From Reticulascus tulasneorum (Eukaryota > Ascomycota > Sordariomycetes > Glomerellales > Reticulascaceae), in the NCBI GenBank assembly GCA_001557505.1, contig LSAX01000002.1:3472001-3536000 (forward strand): DNA of 64,000 nt, written 5' to 3'. Position numbers and translations under genes: made by a program. Position 1 is the first letter of the stretch. Each line of letters starts with the position of its first letter. The notes below the pieces were generated by a model that was given only the letters and a program-made list of their open reading frames with translations, ran no database searches and was not told the DNA's origin. Below, in pieces: positions 35,033-49,081 of this stretch.

Positions 35033-38000
35033 CAGGGTTGTAAATTAGTCAGACTAAGTCTAGTTAAGCTGTTAACTAATACTAAATTTAGTCAGACTAA
35101 GTCTGACTAAATTTAGTCTTAATCTTAGCTAACTAAAATTTTGACTAAGACTAAATTAATTTAGTTAAGTTAAATTTTGATTAAGACTGACTAAAATTAA
35201 TTAACTAGTTAACTAAGACTAAAATTAACTAAAGTAAGTTTGACTAAAATGACTAAAGTGACTAAAATCATATATAGATTAATTAATTAATTAATTAATT
35301 AATATAATTAAAATAATTAGTTAAATAACTAAAATTATATAACTAAAATAACTAATTTAATAACTAAGATAATTAATTAAATAATAAAATAACTAAATAA
35401 TTAAATATTAATTTATAATATTAATTTATAATATTGATTTATAATATTGATTTATAATATTGATTTATAATATTAATTTATAATATTAATTTATAATATT
35501 GATTTATAATGTTGATTTATAATATTAATTTATAATGTTGATTTATAATATTAATTTATAATATTAAGTTTTTAATTTATTTTAATATATATATCTTAAC
35601 TTTCTTTTAAGTTTTACTTTTACTTTATTAAATATAATATTAAGTTATTATTTTATAAATATCTAATATTATATAATATACTTTACTATTTAAATATTAT
35701 TATATATATATATTATAAAAATATCTTTATATAAATCTTCTAATAATGGTTCTATCTATTCAATATCAAATAACTTAACAACTATAAAATCTTTTTTCTA
35801 TTATCGAAAATATTGATAATTCTATTTTTAATAATATGAAAAATCCAATTTCTATTATTTATAATGACCTTAAATACGAATTACCTTTTATTAATAACTT
35901 TATTATTTATATTATTAAAAATGGACTTTTTATATGTACTTTATTAATTATTGATTTACCAAAAAAGCGAAAAATGAAATTATAATATACTTTATAAGTT
36001 ATTATTTTTTAAATATATAATATATAAAATTAATATATAATAATAGATGTTTTTATAATAATATCGAATTAGTTAAAGGTTTTTAAGCTTCTAATTATGT
36101 TTATTATTATCGTTAAAAGTATATTACTATTATATATAATATTAAAATAGAAAAAAACTTAATTAAAAGTAAGTTAATGTATTAAGTTAATTAATTATAT
36201 TATGTTAATTAAAATATTTAATTAATTTATTAATATATTTATATAAAATAAGATCTAAAATATAACTTTTAACTTCTTAATCTTCAAAAGAAAGCTTTTT
36301 TATTATATCTAATAGAAAAATAAGTTAAAATTATATTATTACGGATTTTAATGAAAATGATGTTTATAAAAAGATTTTAATTTTTTTAATTAATAATAAT
36401 TTATCTTTTAATATAATTAACTTTGATTTTTTTTAAAAATTATTAAGTTATTATAATAAGTATGTTAATTATTAAATTATTATTATATTTATTTATTAGC
36501 TAATTATTTATTTAATAGATTTATATTTATTATTAACTAACATAATATTATAAAAATATTAGAAGATAACTATAATAGCTTATTAACGATTTTTATTTTT
36601 ATTTTTAATCAAAATATTGAAAAATATAGTAAATTTTCAATTATTTTTGATATTTGGACTTTAATATTATAAAAGTCTTATTTAGGTATTATTTTTATAT
36701 ATATTAATCTGAAATTCGAATTAATATATTGTTTAATTAGTAAGTTATATTTATTAATTTTAATTAAAAATTGTATTTAATATTATTATAAGATTTGAAG
36801 AATTAACTGAAAAATATATTAGAATTTATATTAAAGAAATATTTAAAGAGATATTAAAACCTTATCTTTTGTTAAGTTATATTAATATATTTAGGTAAGT
36901 TATAATAATAATAATATTATATTATTAAATATTTATATTTTACTAATATAACTTAAGATAATGTAATTAATAATAATACTTTTATTAAAGTATTTAAAAA
37001 GATTTATGATAATCTAAATCTTTTACCTTTTAATAATGATATACGTTGTATTATATATATAATAAATCTTATAATATAAAATATATTAAAAAAATATATA
37101 TCGAATATTAAAATTAATAATTAAGTTATTAATTATACAAATTCTCAATTTAATAATTAAGTTAACGATAATTTTAAATTTTTAAATAATAATAAGTTTT
37201 ATAATATATTAATTTAATTAACAAATAATTAACTTTGTTTATAACTATATTAAATAAAATTTGCCGAATAATAATTTTAACAAAATATATATTTAAAATA
37301 AAGAATTTATTAACTGAAGGTATTAATAAATATAAAAGAGAAGGTATTTTATATTTAAATTATAATATTAAAAAGATTTTACTTAGTAAGTTATTAATCT
37401 TTTAACTAAATAATATTAATATATTAATATATATCTATATATAGATAACGTAATAAGATGGAATTTTACCTACTTTATGTTTAAAGTAATGTTAGAATTA
37501 AAAGAACTATTATTATATATTGTAAAAGTTACAATTAATATAGAATATAAGAAAAATATATTAACAAATATCGAATTTACCGTTTTAAACGAATTAAAAA
37601 AAATATTTGAAATATTTATTAAACCTTCTATTAAATTATGAAGAGAAATCTATATTATTTTAAATACTAGATTATTACGTATTTATCAAATTTTAAAGAA
37701 ATTAGATTTTTTATTATTTAATTTTGAAAATCAAATTAAAGTTGATAATAATTTAGTAAGTTATTAATTTTATTAATATTTAAATATTTAATATATTAAT
37801 CTATTTATATAGACTTTTTATTATTAAGTTTATATAAAAGCTATTAAAGCTGGTATTAATAAACTTGAAAAGTATTTTCTATTAAAAATGAATTTTATTA
37901 TATTAAAAAGTTATAAAGCTTTTTTTATTAATATTATTATTGATCTTAGGTTTAAAATTAATCATTTTAAACTTAGAATGTTGTTATATTTATATCTAGC

Positions 38001-39130
38001 TATTTTTATAGATATAATAAATTTACTTAAAAATGAATATTTAAAGTAAGTTATTTTTTATATAATTTAATCTATTTATTAATAAATAAATAGGCTTAAA
38101 AGCGAAATAATTATACCTATTATATTAGATTTAAATATATCTTTTGACGAATTAAACGAAGAAAATTACGATAATAATATTATTATTTAATAAATAAATA
38201 TAAATTTTGATTTAGATAATGAATTATTTAAAAATATAAATAATATTGAAGAAGAATATCTAACTTATTTAAAAGAACCTTTAGTTCTTAAAATAGTAAG
38301 TAAATAATTATTTAAATATATAAATATTTAATTATATTAATTTATTAATAATAGGTTGATCTTTTATTATATTGGAAAAATAATAATGAACGATTTCCGA
38401 TTTTAAGTATTATAACTTATCGATTTTTAACTATTCTAGCTACTTCAGCTGCTATAGAACAGGTTTTTTCTATTAGTAGTAATATTATTACTAAAAATAG
38501 AAATAAACTAAGCTTAAAGTGGATTAAGTAATTAATATTATTAAAAAGCTGGAAATTAATTATATTATATAAATTAGAAGTTAGTTTAAATAATATTGAA
38601 GAAAGCGGGGAAAATAGCGATGAAGAAATAGAAGAAGAAAATTAGTTAGAATAATTAATTATTATTAATTATTTAGTTATCTTATTTATTATTTTATTTT
38701 ACTTATTAAATTATTTTATTTATTAAGTTATTTTAATTATTTCGTTATTTTGTTATTTTAGTTATTTTAGTTATTTTAGTTATTTTAGTAATTTTAGTTA
38801 TTTTTGGTTATTTAATTATTTTAGTTATTTTAATTATTTAATTATTTTAATTTAATTTAACTATTTAATAAATTTATATATATATAATTTAATTACTTTA
38901 GTCATTTTAGTCAGATTTAGTCTGATTAAAATTAGTCTTAATTAAATAAAAATTTAACTAAGATTAAGACTAATTCTTTTAGTTAAATAAAAATTTAACT
39001 AAGACTAATTTTAGTTAGTTAAGTAGTTAACTAAGACTAAATTTAGTTAACTAAATAGTTGACTAAGACTAAATGAATTAGTCTTAGTCTGACTAAGTCA
39101 ACTTGACTAATGACTAAATTTACAACCCTG
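35033..39130 (+). mobile_element. hAT DNA transposon (hAT-2), RIP-mutated
   Basis: 4098 bp with termini cagggttgtaaattagtc and ..ctaaatttacaaccctg. There is an exact 8-bp target duplication, actaaatg (35025-35032 and 39131-39138). The transposase runs on the plus strand through many stops. The C-terminal dimerisation domain is clear at about 38358-38575 (YWKNNNERFPIL...LATSAAIEQVFSIS..NIITKNRNKLSL...LILLKSW). Several gtaagttatt...ag introns interrupt the gene. It belongs to the same family as hAT-3b but lies in the opposite direction. Confidence 0.9.
35405..35575. repeat. 13-bp tandem array inside hAT-2
   Basis: The unit ttataatattgat/ttataatattaat is repeated about 12 times. An inverted copy of the same array is present in hAT-3b at about 46520-46635, so the array belongs to this hAT family. 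Confidence 0.8.
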
Positions 39131-40539
39131 ACTAAATGTTATTTTATAAATTAATAAATATTTTTAATAAAGAATTAGAAAGTTTTTTCTTTCTTATTAT
39201 TAATTAAACTAAACATAATATTAAAGATAATCTTAAAATAAGTTTAATTAATAATTTAAAATAAAAGAAACTTAAATTAATTAATATTATATATATTATT
39301 AAAATTAACAACTTTAGAAAATTATTTTTATATTTAGATATAATATAAAAATAATTAAATAAAGCTAAGTAAATAATTTAGATTATTATTAAATTATTTA
39401 ATAAAATATTTTTTTTTTTTTTAAAAAAAGATTTATTAAAATTATGTTTAGGTTATATTTATCTAGCTTTTAATAATTAATTAAGATATAAACGTTATAT
39501 CTATCTTTTTAAATATAAAATGATTTTAGATGTTATTTTTTAATGATTATTTAAATATTATATACTTAGATATTAACTTGTTAGCTTATTATCTTAATAA
39601 TTAATTTGACCTAGGTTATAAATTATTAATAAAATGGGTATATAGATAGTTTAATATTATATTTATAATTATATTAGTTATATTTTAAATTTAAATAGTT
39701 TTATAAAAATTATTTCTTTTCTTAAAAAGTTTTTATAATAATTATTTATTTATAATTATATTTTTAAGATTTTTATTATTATAAATTTTTGTTTTTCTTT
39801 AATAATTTTATATATTATTATTATAACTATTTTAATTTTAATTAAGATTTATTCTAATTAATAAAAATAATAATAAATAAACAGTTAAATTTTAATTTTA
39901 ATATTAATATCTTAATATATTATAATTATTAAAAGTTTAAAAATATATTTTAAAAATAGATTTTATAATTAAATCTTAAGTCTTAGTTAGGTTTATAAAA
40001 CCTTAAAAATTATAAAATGTTAAAAAGATTGAAAAAGTTTATAAATATAATATAAATAAATTATTTATTATATTTATATTATTATATTTATATTATTATA
40101 TTTATATTATTAACTAATATTAATTATAATATTTATAATAATATTGTTTATAAAAATAAAGTAATTTATATATAAAAATCTTTTTAATTAAACTTAATTT
40201 ATTAATCATTATCATTTTTCATAATATAATTAATTATTTAGGTTTAAATTTTAACGTTTATAAAGCTTAATATATTATTATAAAAGCTAGGTAAGTATTA
40301 TGGAAGTTATAAAGTTATATAGGACGTAAAAATTTAAAAGTTTAAATCTATTATATTTTAGATTTTAAATTTAACTATTTTAGTTTATCTTATTAATAAA
40401 AAGATTAAATTAAGATAAAATAAAAAAAGTATATCTTACTTAGATAATAAAATTTTAATATATTATTAAATAGATTTTAATTAATAATAAATAATAAAAA
40501 TTTATATCTTCTTAAAAGTTATATTTTTTAATAATAAAT
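39131..40539. other. AT-rich spacer, possible outer Gypsy interior
   Basis: Long run of mutated DNA with no readable domain. It continues the sequence interrupted at 35032 if hAT-2 is removed. Confidence 0.35.
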
Positions 40540-40712
40540 TTTTCGATTTTCTTATATATATTTAATTAAAATAACAACTTTTCGTAATTTAGAAATTATA
40601 TTTATAATTTAATTAAAAAATTAAAATTTAATTAAAAAACATAAAAAAACTTATTAATATTAGATATATCTTCTTCTATATTTATACTTTTATCTAGATT
40701 ATTTATATAATC
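40540..40712 (-). mobile_element. fragment of a hAT-1-type element
   Basis: aatttttcgattttcttata and the sequence after it match hAT-1 at about 30368-30590 (aattttcgattttcttatat..., ..cgtaatttagaa.., ..atattgat..tataatc) with transition differences. It has no terminal repeats and is cut off by the left end of hAT-3. Confidence 0.6.
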
Positions 40713-41689
40713 CAAGGTTGTGAAATTAGTTTATAGTTTTTAGTTTATAGTTAGTTAGTTTGTAATTAGTTTAGTTTTAATAAGGAAGAAAAAAACTATA
40801 TATAGTTTTAGTTAGGCTATTAACTAACTATATAAAATATAGTTAATACTAAACTAATTACAAATTAACTAATTAACTATAAATTAACTACAAAAAAAAT
40901 ACTATTAATAATAAAATTCTATTAGGTTCTTTTAATTTCTATAACTTAGAAATCAATTATTAAGCTATTAATAACAAAATTCTATTAAATTTTTTTAATT
41001 TCTATAACTTAGAAATCGACTATTAAGTTATTAATAATTAAACTTTTCGAATATTCGAGTAACCTTAGAATTTATTATATAAAGATATTAATTTCCTTAA
41101 AGTAATATTAAATAAATTACTTATTAACTTATTTATATCTATATTTTAATATCAACTTAACAACCTTAACTATATTATTACATTTACATTATTATATTTA
41201 TATTTAACTATAATTATATTATATTTAAATATTATAATAATGGATTCCTTTTTTAATTATGAATTAGATTCTAACCAATCTAATTCAAATATTACAATTT
41301 TAACTAATTTAAATATTATATCTTTAAGTCCTGATTTAAATCAATTTAAAGACTCTTTATATAATAAAGAGGGTTTTAAATTGGAATTAAATATAGACTT
41401 AAAGATATATATATTTAAAAATAATCTATTCGAACTTTATTACTTATTAATTATAATAAAGAACGGGAAATAATAATACAATGTACTAGGTTAGTTCTTT
41501 ATTTATTTATTATTATTAATTATAATTATAATAATTAATTATATTAATAATTGTTTATATAAAAAAACGAGTTCTGTTAAACGTTTTTAAGTTTCTAATT
41601 TTCAACGTTATTATGAAGCAAAACACCTTATTATTGTTTATAATATTGAAAGTGAAAAAACAAGACAAAAAAGTACGTTAATATTTAAT

Positions 41690-41930
41690 ATTTAACTTTA
41701 ATATTTAATACTTAACTTTAATATTTAATATTTAACTTTAATATTTAATACTTAACTTTAATATTTAATACTTAACTTTAATATTTAATATTTAACTTTA
41801 ATATTTAATATTTAATATTAATATTTAATATTTAATATTTAATATTTAATATTTAATATTTAATATTTAATATTAATATTAATATTTAATATTTAATATT
41901 AATATTAACTATTTAATATAGAAACAACTA
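41690..41930. repeat. atatttaata tandem tract in hAT-3
   Basis: About ten alternating units of ttaatatttaatatttaac and ttaatatttaatacttaac, then a pure aatattt run. A shorter version stands at the matching place in hAT-4 (about 51755-51850), so copy number has changed since the two elements diverged. Confidence 0.75.
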
Positions 41931-42925
41931 TTATAATTATTATTAATTATTTATTTAACTAAATAAGTCGAAAACGACCTTGAACAAATATAACTAATGA
42001 ATATAATGAGGAAAATGGTTATAATAAAATACTTAATTTTATTATTGAAAATAACTTATCTTTTAATATATTAAATTCAGAATCTTTTCAAGATTTATTA
42101 ACTTATTTTAATAAGTAAGTAATAACTTTATTATATTTAATTATTATTAACTAATTATATTAATATATTAATAGGTCTAATTTAATAATTAACCGTTAGA
42201 AAATTAAAAATATACTTAATATAAATTTTAATATGATTTTAACAGCTTTAAATTACGAATTAGATAATAATATTAAATCGTTAAGGACTTTTTCTTTAAC
42301 GTTTGATATTTGGACGTCTAATTCGCAAACTGCCTTTATTGGTATTATTATTATTTATATTAACGTTAATTTTAAATTAAACTATAAGTTAATTAGTAAG
42401 ATTTAATTTTATTATTTAATTTTATTATTAAATTATTAACTAACTAAATTAAATAGGTTTTGATAAATTAACTAAAAGTCATATTAGTATATATATTTAT
42501 AACGAGTTTATAAATATATTAAAACCATATCCTGCACTTCAAATTGAAAATATCTTTAGGTAACTAATTACTCTTATTATATAAATATTAACTTATTAAT
42601 ATTATTATTATAATATTATTCAAGATAATGTAACAAATAATTCGACTTTTATAAATTCTTTTGAAAACGAATATTATAATGTTCTTAAAAAGGAATTTAT
42701 TAACGATATAAAATGTATAACGTATATTATTAATTTAATAACATAAGATATTTTAAATAATTATATTTTAAATTCAACTATAGACGAGTTATTAACGCAA
42801 TATACAAATTCGTAAGTTATTAAACTTAATAATAACAATATTAAATTAGAAACAGAAGACTTTAATTTAACTAGTAAGTTATTTATTTATTATATTAATT
42901 ATTAATTAGTTAATATACTAATTAT

Positions 42926-45900
42926 CAAGGTTGTAAATTTAGTCATTAGTCAAGTTGACTTAGTTAACTATTTAGTTAACTAAATTTAGTCTTAGTTAAC
43001 TACTTGACTGACTAAAATTAGTCTTAGTTAAATTTTTATTTGACTAAAAGAATTAGTCTTAGTCTTAGTCAAAATTTTATTTGACTAAGACTAATTTTAG
43101 TCAGACTAAATCTGATTAAAATGATTAAAATGACTAAATTATATATATATAAATTTATTAAATAGTTAAATTAAATTAAAATAATTAAATAATTAAAATA
43201 ACTAAAATAATTAAATAACTAAAAATAACTAAAATTACTAAAATAACTAAAATAACTAAAATAACTAAAATAACTAAATAACTAAAATAACTAAAATAAC
43301 AAAATAACGAAATAATTAAAATAACTTAATAAATAAAATAACTTAATAAATAAAATAACTTAATAAATAAAATAACTTAATAAGTAAAATAAAATAATAA
43401 ATAAGATAATTAAATAATTAATAATAATTAATTATTCTAACTAATTTTCTTTTTTTATTTCTTTATCACTATTTTCCCCGTTTTCTTTAATATTATTTAA
43501 ATTAGCTTTTAATTTATATAATATAGTTAATTTCTAACTTTTTAATAATATTAATTACTTAATCCACTTTAAGTTTAGTTTATTTCTGTTTTTAATAATA
43601 ATATTATTATTAATAAAAAAAACCTGTTCTATAATAGCTAAAGTAGCTAGAATAGTTAAAAATCGACGAGTTATAATATTTAAAATTAGAAATCATTTAT
43701 TATTATTTTTCTAATATAATAAAAGATCAACTTATTATTAATAAATTAATATAATTAAATATTTATATATTTAAATAGTTATTTACTTATTATTTTAGGA
43801 ATTAAAAGTTCTTTTAAATAAGTTAGATATTTTTCTTTAATATTATTTATATTTTCGAATAATTTATTATCTAAATTAGAATTTATGTTTATTTGTTAAA
43901 TAATAATATTATTATCATAATTTTCTTTGTTTAATTTGTTAAAAGATATATTTAAATCTAGTATAATAGGTATAATTATTTCGCTTTTAAGCTTATTTAT
44001 TTATTAATAAATAGATTAAATTATATAAAAGAATAACTTATTTTAAATATTCATTTTTAAGTAAATTTATTATATCTATAAAAATAGCTAGATATAAATA
44101 TAATAACATTTTAAGTTTAAAATGATTAATTTTAAACTTAAGATTAATAATAATATTAATAAAAAAAGCTTTATAACTTTTTAATATAATAAAATTTATT
44201 TTTAGTAGAAAATACTTTTTAAGTTTATTAATATTAGCTTTAATAGCTTTTATATAAGCTTGATAATAAGAAGTCTATATAAATAGATTAATATATTAAA
44301 TATTTAAATATTAATAAAATTAATAACTTACTAAATTATTATTAATTTTAATTTGATTTTCAAAATTAGATAATAAAAAATCTAATTTCTTAAAAATTTG
44401 ATAAATATATAATAATCTAGTATTTAAAGTAATATAGGTTTTTCTTTATAATTTAATAGAAGGTTTAATAAATATTTTAAATATTTTTTTTAATTCGTTT
44501 AAAATAGTAAATTCGATATTTGTTAATATATTTTTCTTATATTCCATATTAGTTATAACTTTTGTAATATATAATAATGGTTTTTTTAATTCTAATATTA
44601 TTTTAAATATAAAGTAAGTAGAATTCTATCTTGTTATGTTATTTATATATATATATATATTAATATATTAATATTATTTAGTTAAAAGATTAATAACTTA
44701 TTAAGTAGAATCTTTTTAATATTATAATTTAAATATAAAATTTTTTCTCTTTTATATTTATTAATACCTTTAGTTAATAAATTCTTTATTTTAAATATAT
44801 ATTTTGTTAAAGTTATTATTTAGCGAATTTTATTTAATATAATTATAAATAAAGTTAACTATTTGTTAATTAAATTAATATATTATAAAACTTATTATTA
44901 TTTAAAGGTTTAAAATTATTATTAACTTGATTATTAAATTGAGAATTTATATAATTAATAACTTAATTATTGATTTTAATATTCGATATATTTTTTTTTA
45001 ATATATCTTGTGTTATAAGATTTATTATATATGTAATATAGCGTATATCGTTATTAAAAGGTAAAAGATTTAGATTATTATAAGTCTTTTTAAATATTTT
45101 TAATAAAAGTATTATTATTGGTTATATTATCTTGAGTTATATTAGTAAAATGTAAGTATTTAATAATATAATATTATTATTATTATAACTTATTTAAATA
45201 TATTAATATAACTTAACGAAAAATAAGGTTTTAATATCTTTTTAAATATTTTTTTAATATAAATTCTGATATGTTTTTTGGTTAATTCTTTAAATCTTAT
45301 AATAATATTAAATATAATTTTTAATTAAAATTAATAAATATAACTTACTAATTAAACGATATATTAATTTGAATTTTAGATTAATATATATAAGAATAAT
45401 ACCTAAATAAGACTTTTATAATATTAAAGTCTGAATATTAAAAGTAATTGAAAATTTGCTATATTTTTCGATATTTTGATTAAGAATAAAATTAAAAGTC
45501 GTTAATAAGCTATTATAACTATCTTTTAATATTTTTATAATATTATGTTGGTTAATAGTAGGTGTAGATCTATTAAATAAATAATTAGCTAATAAATAAA
45601 TATAATAATAATTTAATAATTAACATATTTATTATAATAACTTAATAATTTTTTAAAAGAATTAAAATTAATTATATTAAAAAATAAATTATTATTAATT
45701 AAAAAAGTTAAAATCTTTTTATAAATATCATTTTCGTTAAGATCTGTAATAATATAATTCTGACTTCTTTTTTTATTAGATATAGTAAAAAAGCCTTTTT
45801 TTGAAGATTGAGAAGTTAAAGGTTATATTTTAGATCTTATTTTATATAAATATATTAATAAATTAGTTAAATATTTTAATTAATATAATATAGTTAATTA

Positions 45901-46960
45901 ACTTAATATATTAACTTACTTTTAATTAAGTTTTTTTCTGTTTTAATATTATATATAATGGTAATATGCTTTTGATGATAATGATGAGTATAATTAGAAG
46001 CTTGAAAACCTTTAACTAATTTGATATTATTATAAGAACATCTATTATTATATATTAGTTTTATATATTATATATTTAAAAAATAATAACTTATAAAGTA
46101 TATTGTAATTTCATTTTTCGTTTTTTTAGTAAATTAATAATTAATAAAGTACATATAAAAAGTTCGTTTTTAATAATATAAATAGTAGAGTTATTAATAA
46201 GAGGTAATTTGTATTTAAGGTCGTTATAAGTAATAGAAATTGGATTTTTCGTATTATTAGAAATAGAATTATCGATATTTTCGATAATAGAAAAAAGATT
46301 TGTAATTGTTGAGTTATTTGATATTGAATGGATAGAATTATTATTAAAAGATTTGTATAAAGATATTTTTATAATATATATATATAATAGTATTTAAATA
46401 GTAAAGTATATAATATAATATTAGATATTTATAAAATAATAACTTAATATTATATTTAATAAAGTAAAAGTAAAACTTAAAAGAAAGTTAAGATATATAT
46501 ATTAAAATAAATTAAAAACTTAATATTATAAATTAATATTATAAATCAACATTATAAATTAATATTATAAATCAACATTATAAATCAATATTATAAATCA
46601 ATATTATAAATTAATATTATAAATTAATATTTAATTATTTAGTTATTTTATTATTTAATTAATTATCTTAGTTATTAAATTAGTTATTTTAGTTATATAA
46701 TTTTAGTTATTTAATTAATTATTTTAATTATATTAATTAATTAATTAATTAATTAATCTATATATGATTTTAGTCATTTTAATCATTTTAGTCAGACTAA
46801 CTTTAGTCAATTTTAGTCTTAGTCAACTAGTTAACTAATTTTAGTTAGTCTTAGTCAAAATTTAACTTGACTAAATTAATTTAGTCTTAGTCAAAATTTT
46901 AGTTAACTAAGACTAAGACTAAATTTAGTCAGACTAAGTTTGACTAAATTTACAACCTTG
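42926..46960 (-). mobile_element. hAT DNA transposon (hAT-3b) nested inside hAT-3
   Basis: 4035 bp with termini caaggttgtaaatttag and ..ctaaatttacaaccttg. There is an exact 8-bp target duplication, ctaattat (42918-42925 and 46961-46968). hAT-4 carries the uninterrupted site (tactaattattaaatagatt at about 52851), so the insertion is proven by an empty paralogous site. The transposase is on the minus strand: reversed RFL/LATLA-type dimerisation text at about 43540-43740 mirrors hAT-2. It is an inverted copy of the hAT-2 family. Confidence 0.92.
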
Positions 46961-48082
46961 CTAATTATTAAACAGATTTAATAAGTCGAATACGACGAAT
47001 TGCAACATTAGTTAAATATACTTAAGAAAATCGATAATTATTATTTAAAGGAATTAAAAAATATAAAAAAGAACAAAAACTTCCTTTAAATTATAATATT
47101 AAACAAATACCATTAGGTAAGTTATATTTATTATTTAATATTAATATATACTAATTATTAAATAGATAATATAACTCGATGGAATTTAACTTATTATATA
47201 ATAAAAATAATATTCGAATTAAAAGACCTTTTATTATATATCTCGAAAAATATGACTTCTAAAGAGTTTAAAAAGATATTTTTAACCTCTTTAGAATGGT
47301 ATATTTTAACTGAACTTAAAAAAATCTTTGAGGTTTTTATTAAGCTTTTAGTTAAATTATAAGGTTAAATTTATATAACTATATCTATTGGTTTATTATA
47401 TATTTATCAAATATATAATAAACTAGATAAGTTAGTTAAAAATTATAAATTATAAATTAGAAATAACCCTGATTTGGTAAGTAGATCTATTTAATAATCT
47501 TAATTAATTATTAACTATATTAATTATTTATTATTAGTCTTTATATTTAACTAGCTTTATTAATATTATTAACGTTGGTATTAATAAGTTAGAAAAATAT
47601 TTCCTTCGAGTTTTTATTTATAACTTGGTAAAAACATATAAACCTTATTTTTTAAGTATTATTTTAAATCTTAGATTTAAAATAATATATTTTAAAGAAA
47701 ATAAGTTATTATATTTTTACCTGGTTATAAATAAAGATATTATTAACTTATTAAAAACTGATTATAATAAGTAAGTTATTATTTAATTAGTTATATTAAT
47801 AGTTAATAGTTAACTAATATTTAAATAAGGTTAAAGAAGAAAAAAACGGTATTAATACTAATTTTAATTTATCTTTTGATAAATTAAATAAAGATATATA
47901 TAACACTACACCACCTTGACAACTTTTAGATTTTGATAACAAGTTATATATTATAAATATTCAACAAAAAGAAGAATATAATATATATTTAAAAGAAAAT
48001 TTAGTTTCTAAAGAAGTAAGTTATTTTATTTTTATTAATATTAACTAATATTATTATTATTAACTATTTAAATTAATAAGTT

Positions 48083-48310
48083 AATCCTTTAGACTATTGG
48101 AAAAATAATACTTATAAATATCTTATTTTAAGTATTTTAGCTAGAAGATATCTAGTAATACCAGCAACTTCGGCTTCTATTGAAAGTACATTTTCTATTA
48201 ATAATAATATTATTACTAAATCGAGAAATCAGCTTTCACCAGAAATAGTTAAACAACTTATACTATTAAAAAGTTGGAAAATTAAAGATATTAAAGAATT
48301 AGAATTATAA
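48083..48310 (+). pseudogene. hAT transposase dimerisation domain, still open for 75 codons
   Basis: Reads NPLDYWKNNTYKYLILSILA, then RYLVIPATSASIESTFSI, NNNIITKSRNQLSPEIVKQL and ILLKSWKIKDIKELEL, ending at taa. This is the hAT C-terminal (hATC) domain that mediates transposase dimerisation. It is preceded by ..ttaataag, a plausible intron acceptor. The rest of the gene upstream is broken by stops, so it is not functional as it stands. It is the best-preserved transposase piece in the block. Confidence 0.85.
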
Positions 48311-48394
48311 GAGAATACGGAAAATGAATTATTAGTTAGTTAGTTATTTAGTTTTTATATTATTAGTTAAGCTTTTATTTAACTAAGTTTTTAT

Positions 48395-48530
48395 ATTATT
48401 AAATTATTAAATTATTAAATTATTAAATTATTAAATTATTAAATTATTAAATTATTAAATTATTAAATTATTAAATTATTAAATTATTAAATTATTAAAT
48501 TATTAAATTATTAAATTATTAAATTATTAA
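48395..48530. repeat. 8-bp tandem array aaattatt
   Basis: About 17 near-perfect copies just after the hAT-3 transposase. hAT-4 has only a few worn copies at the same place (about 54350-54415). Confidence 0.85.
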
Positions 48531-48787
48531 ATATATTTTAAAATTATTAAAATTAGTTTTAATATTAAAGATATTTAATATTAATATATTTTAATAAAAT
48601 TTATTGATTATTAAATATATTACGTAATTGTAGTTAGTTAGTTTTTGTAGTTAGTTTATAGTTTTTTGTAGTTAGTTGTAGTTAGTCTATTAACTAACTA
48701 TATATAGTTTTAGTTAAGATACTAACTAACTATATATAGTTTTAGTCAGGGTATTAACTAAACTAACTAACTACAATCACAACCTTG

Positions 48788-49078
48788 CATAATACCTAAC
48801 TCTTAATCTTAATAAGATATTTTATAACTATCCTTAATAATCATAAATAAATAACCTTAATATAATATAATAAGTTGAATAAAAAGCTTATAATATTATT
48901 AATTTTGCTAACTATTCTATTAAACATTAAAAAGAAAAAGAAAAAGAAAAAATAGCTTATAACTACCATTATGAACAAAAAAGAAAACTCTATAATAATT
49001 ACATAATCCCACACTTGATTTTACCTGATAACTGGTGACAGCTGGCAACAACCGGCAACGCTTGACCTGTTCCGTCAT
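48788..49078. repeat. retroelement-end repeat, copy 1, with an unmutated patch
   Basis: Matches 55865-56165 along its length (ctaactcttaatcttaataa, gaaaaagaaaaag and others). The last ~70 bp (49009-49078) are almost free of mutation (gctggcaacaaccggcaacg) while the partner copy is fully A/T-converted. Copy 2 abuts an LTR, so this is probably the 3' internal end of a Gypsy element. Confidence 0.75.
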
Positions 49079-49081
49079 ATT

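Larger units (their letters stand above)
40713..48787 (+). mobile_element. hAT DNA transposon (hAT-3), containing a second hAT
   Basis: Termini caaggttgtgaaattagttt and ..aactacaatcacaaccttg. Total 8.07 kb, of which 4043 bp is the nested hAT-3b plus its duplicated target, leaving ~4.03 kb. It is the same family as hAT-4 (50869-54728). A 77-aa open stretch at 41240-41473 begins MDSFFNYELDSNQ. A 75-codon open dimerisation domain lies at 48083-48310. Flanking 8-mers (atataatc and cataatac) do not match, so the target duplication is lost or the flanks have been rearranged. Confidence 0.8.

Noticed and set aside
41240..41473. 77-aa frame as an independent small gene (also 51253-51510)
   Set aside because: The two are equivalent positions of the sister elements hAT-3 and hAT-4, so they are transposase N-terminal pieces rather than host genes.
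40705..48795. 8-bp target duplication for hAT-3
   Set aside because: Flanking 8-mers atataatc and cataatac do not match even allowing RIP-type changes, so no duplication is claimed.
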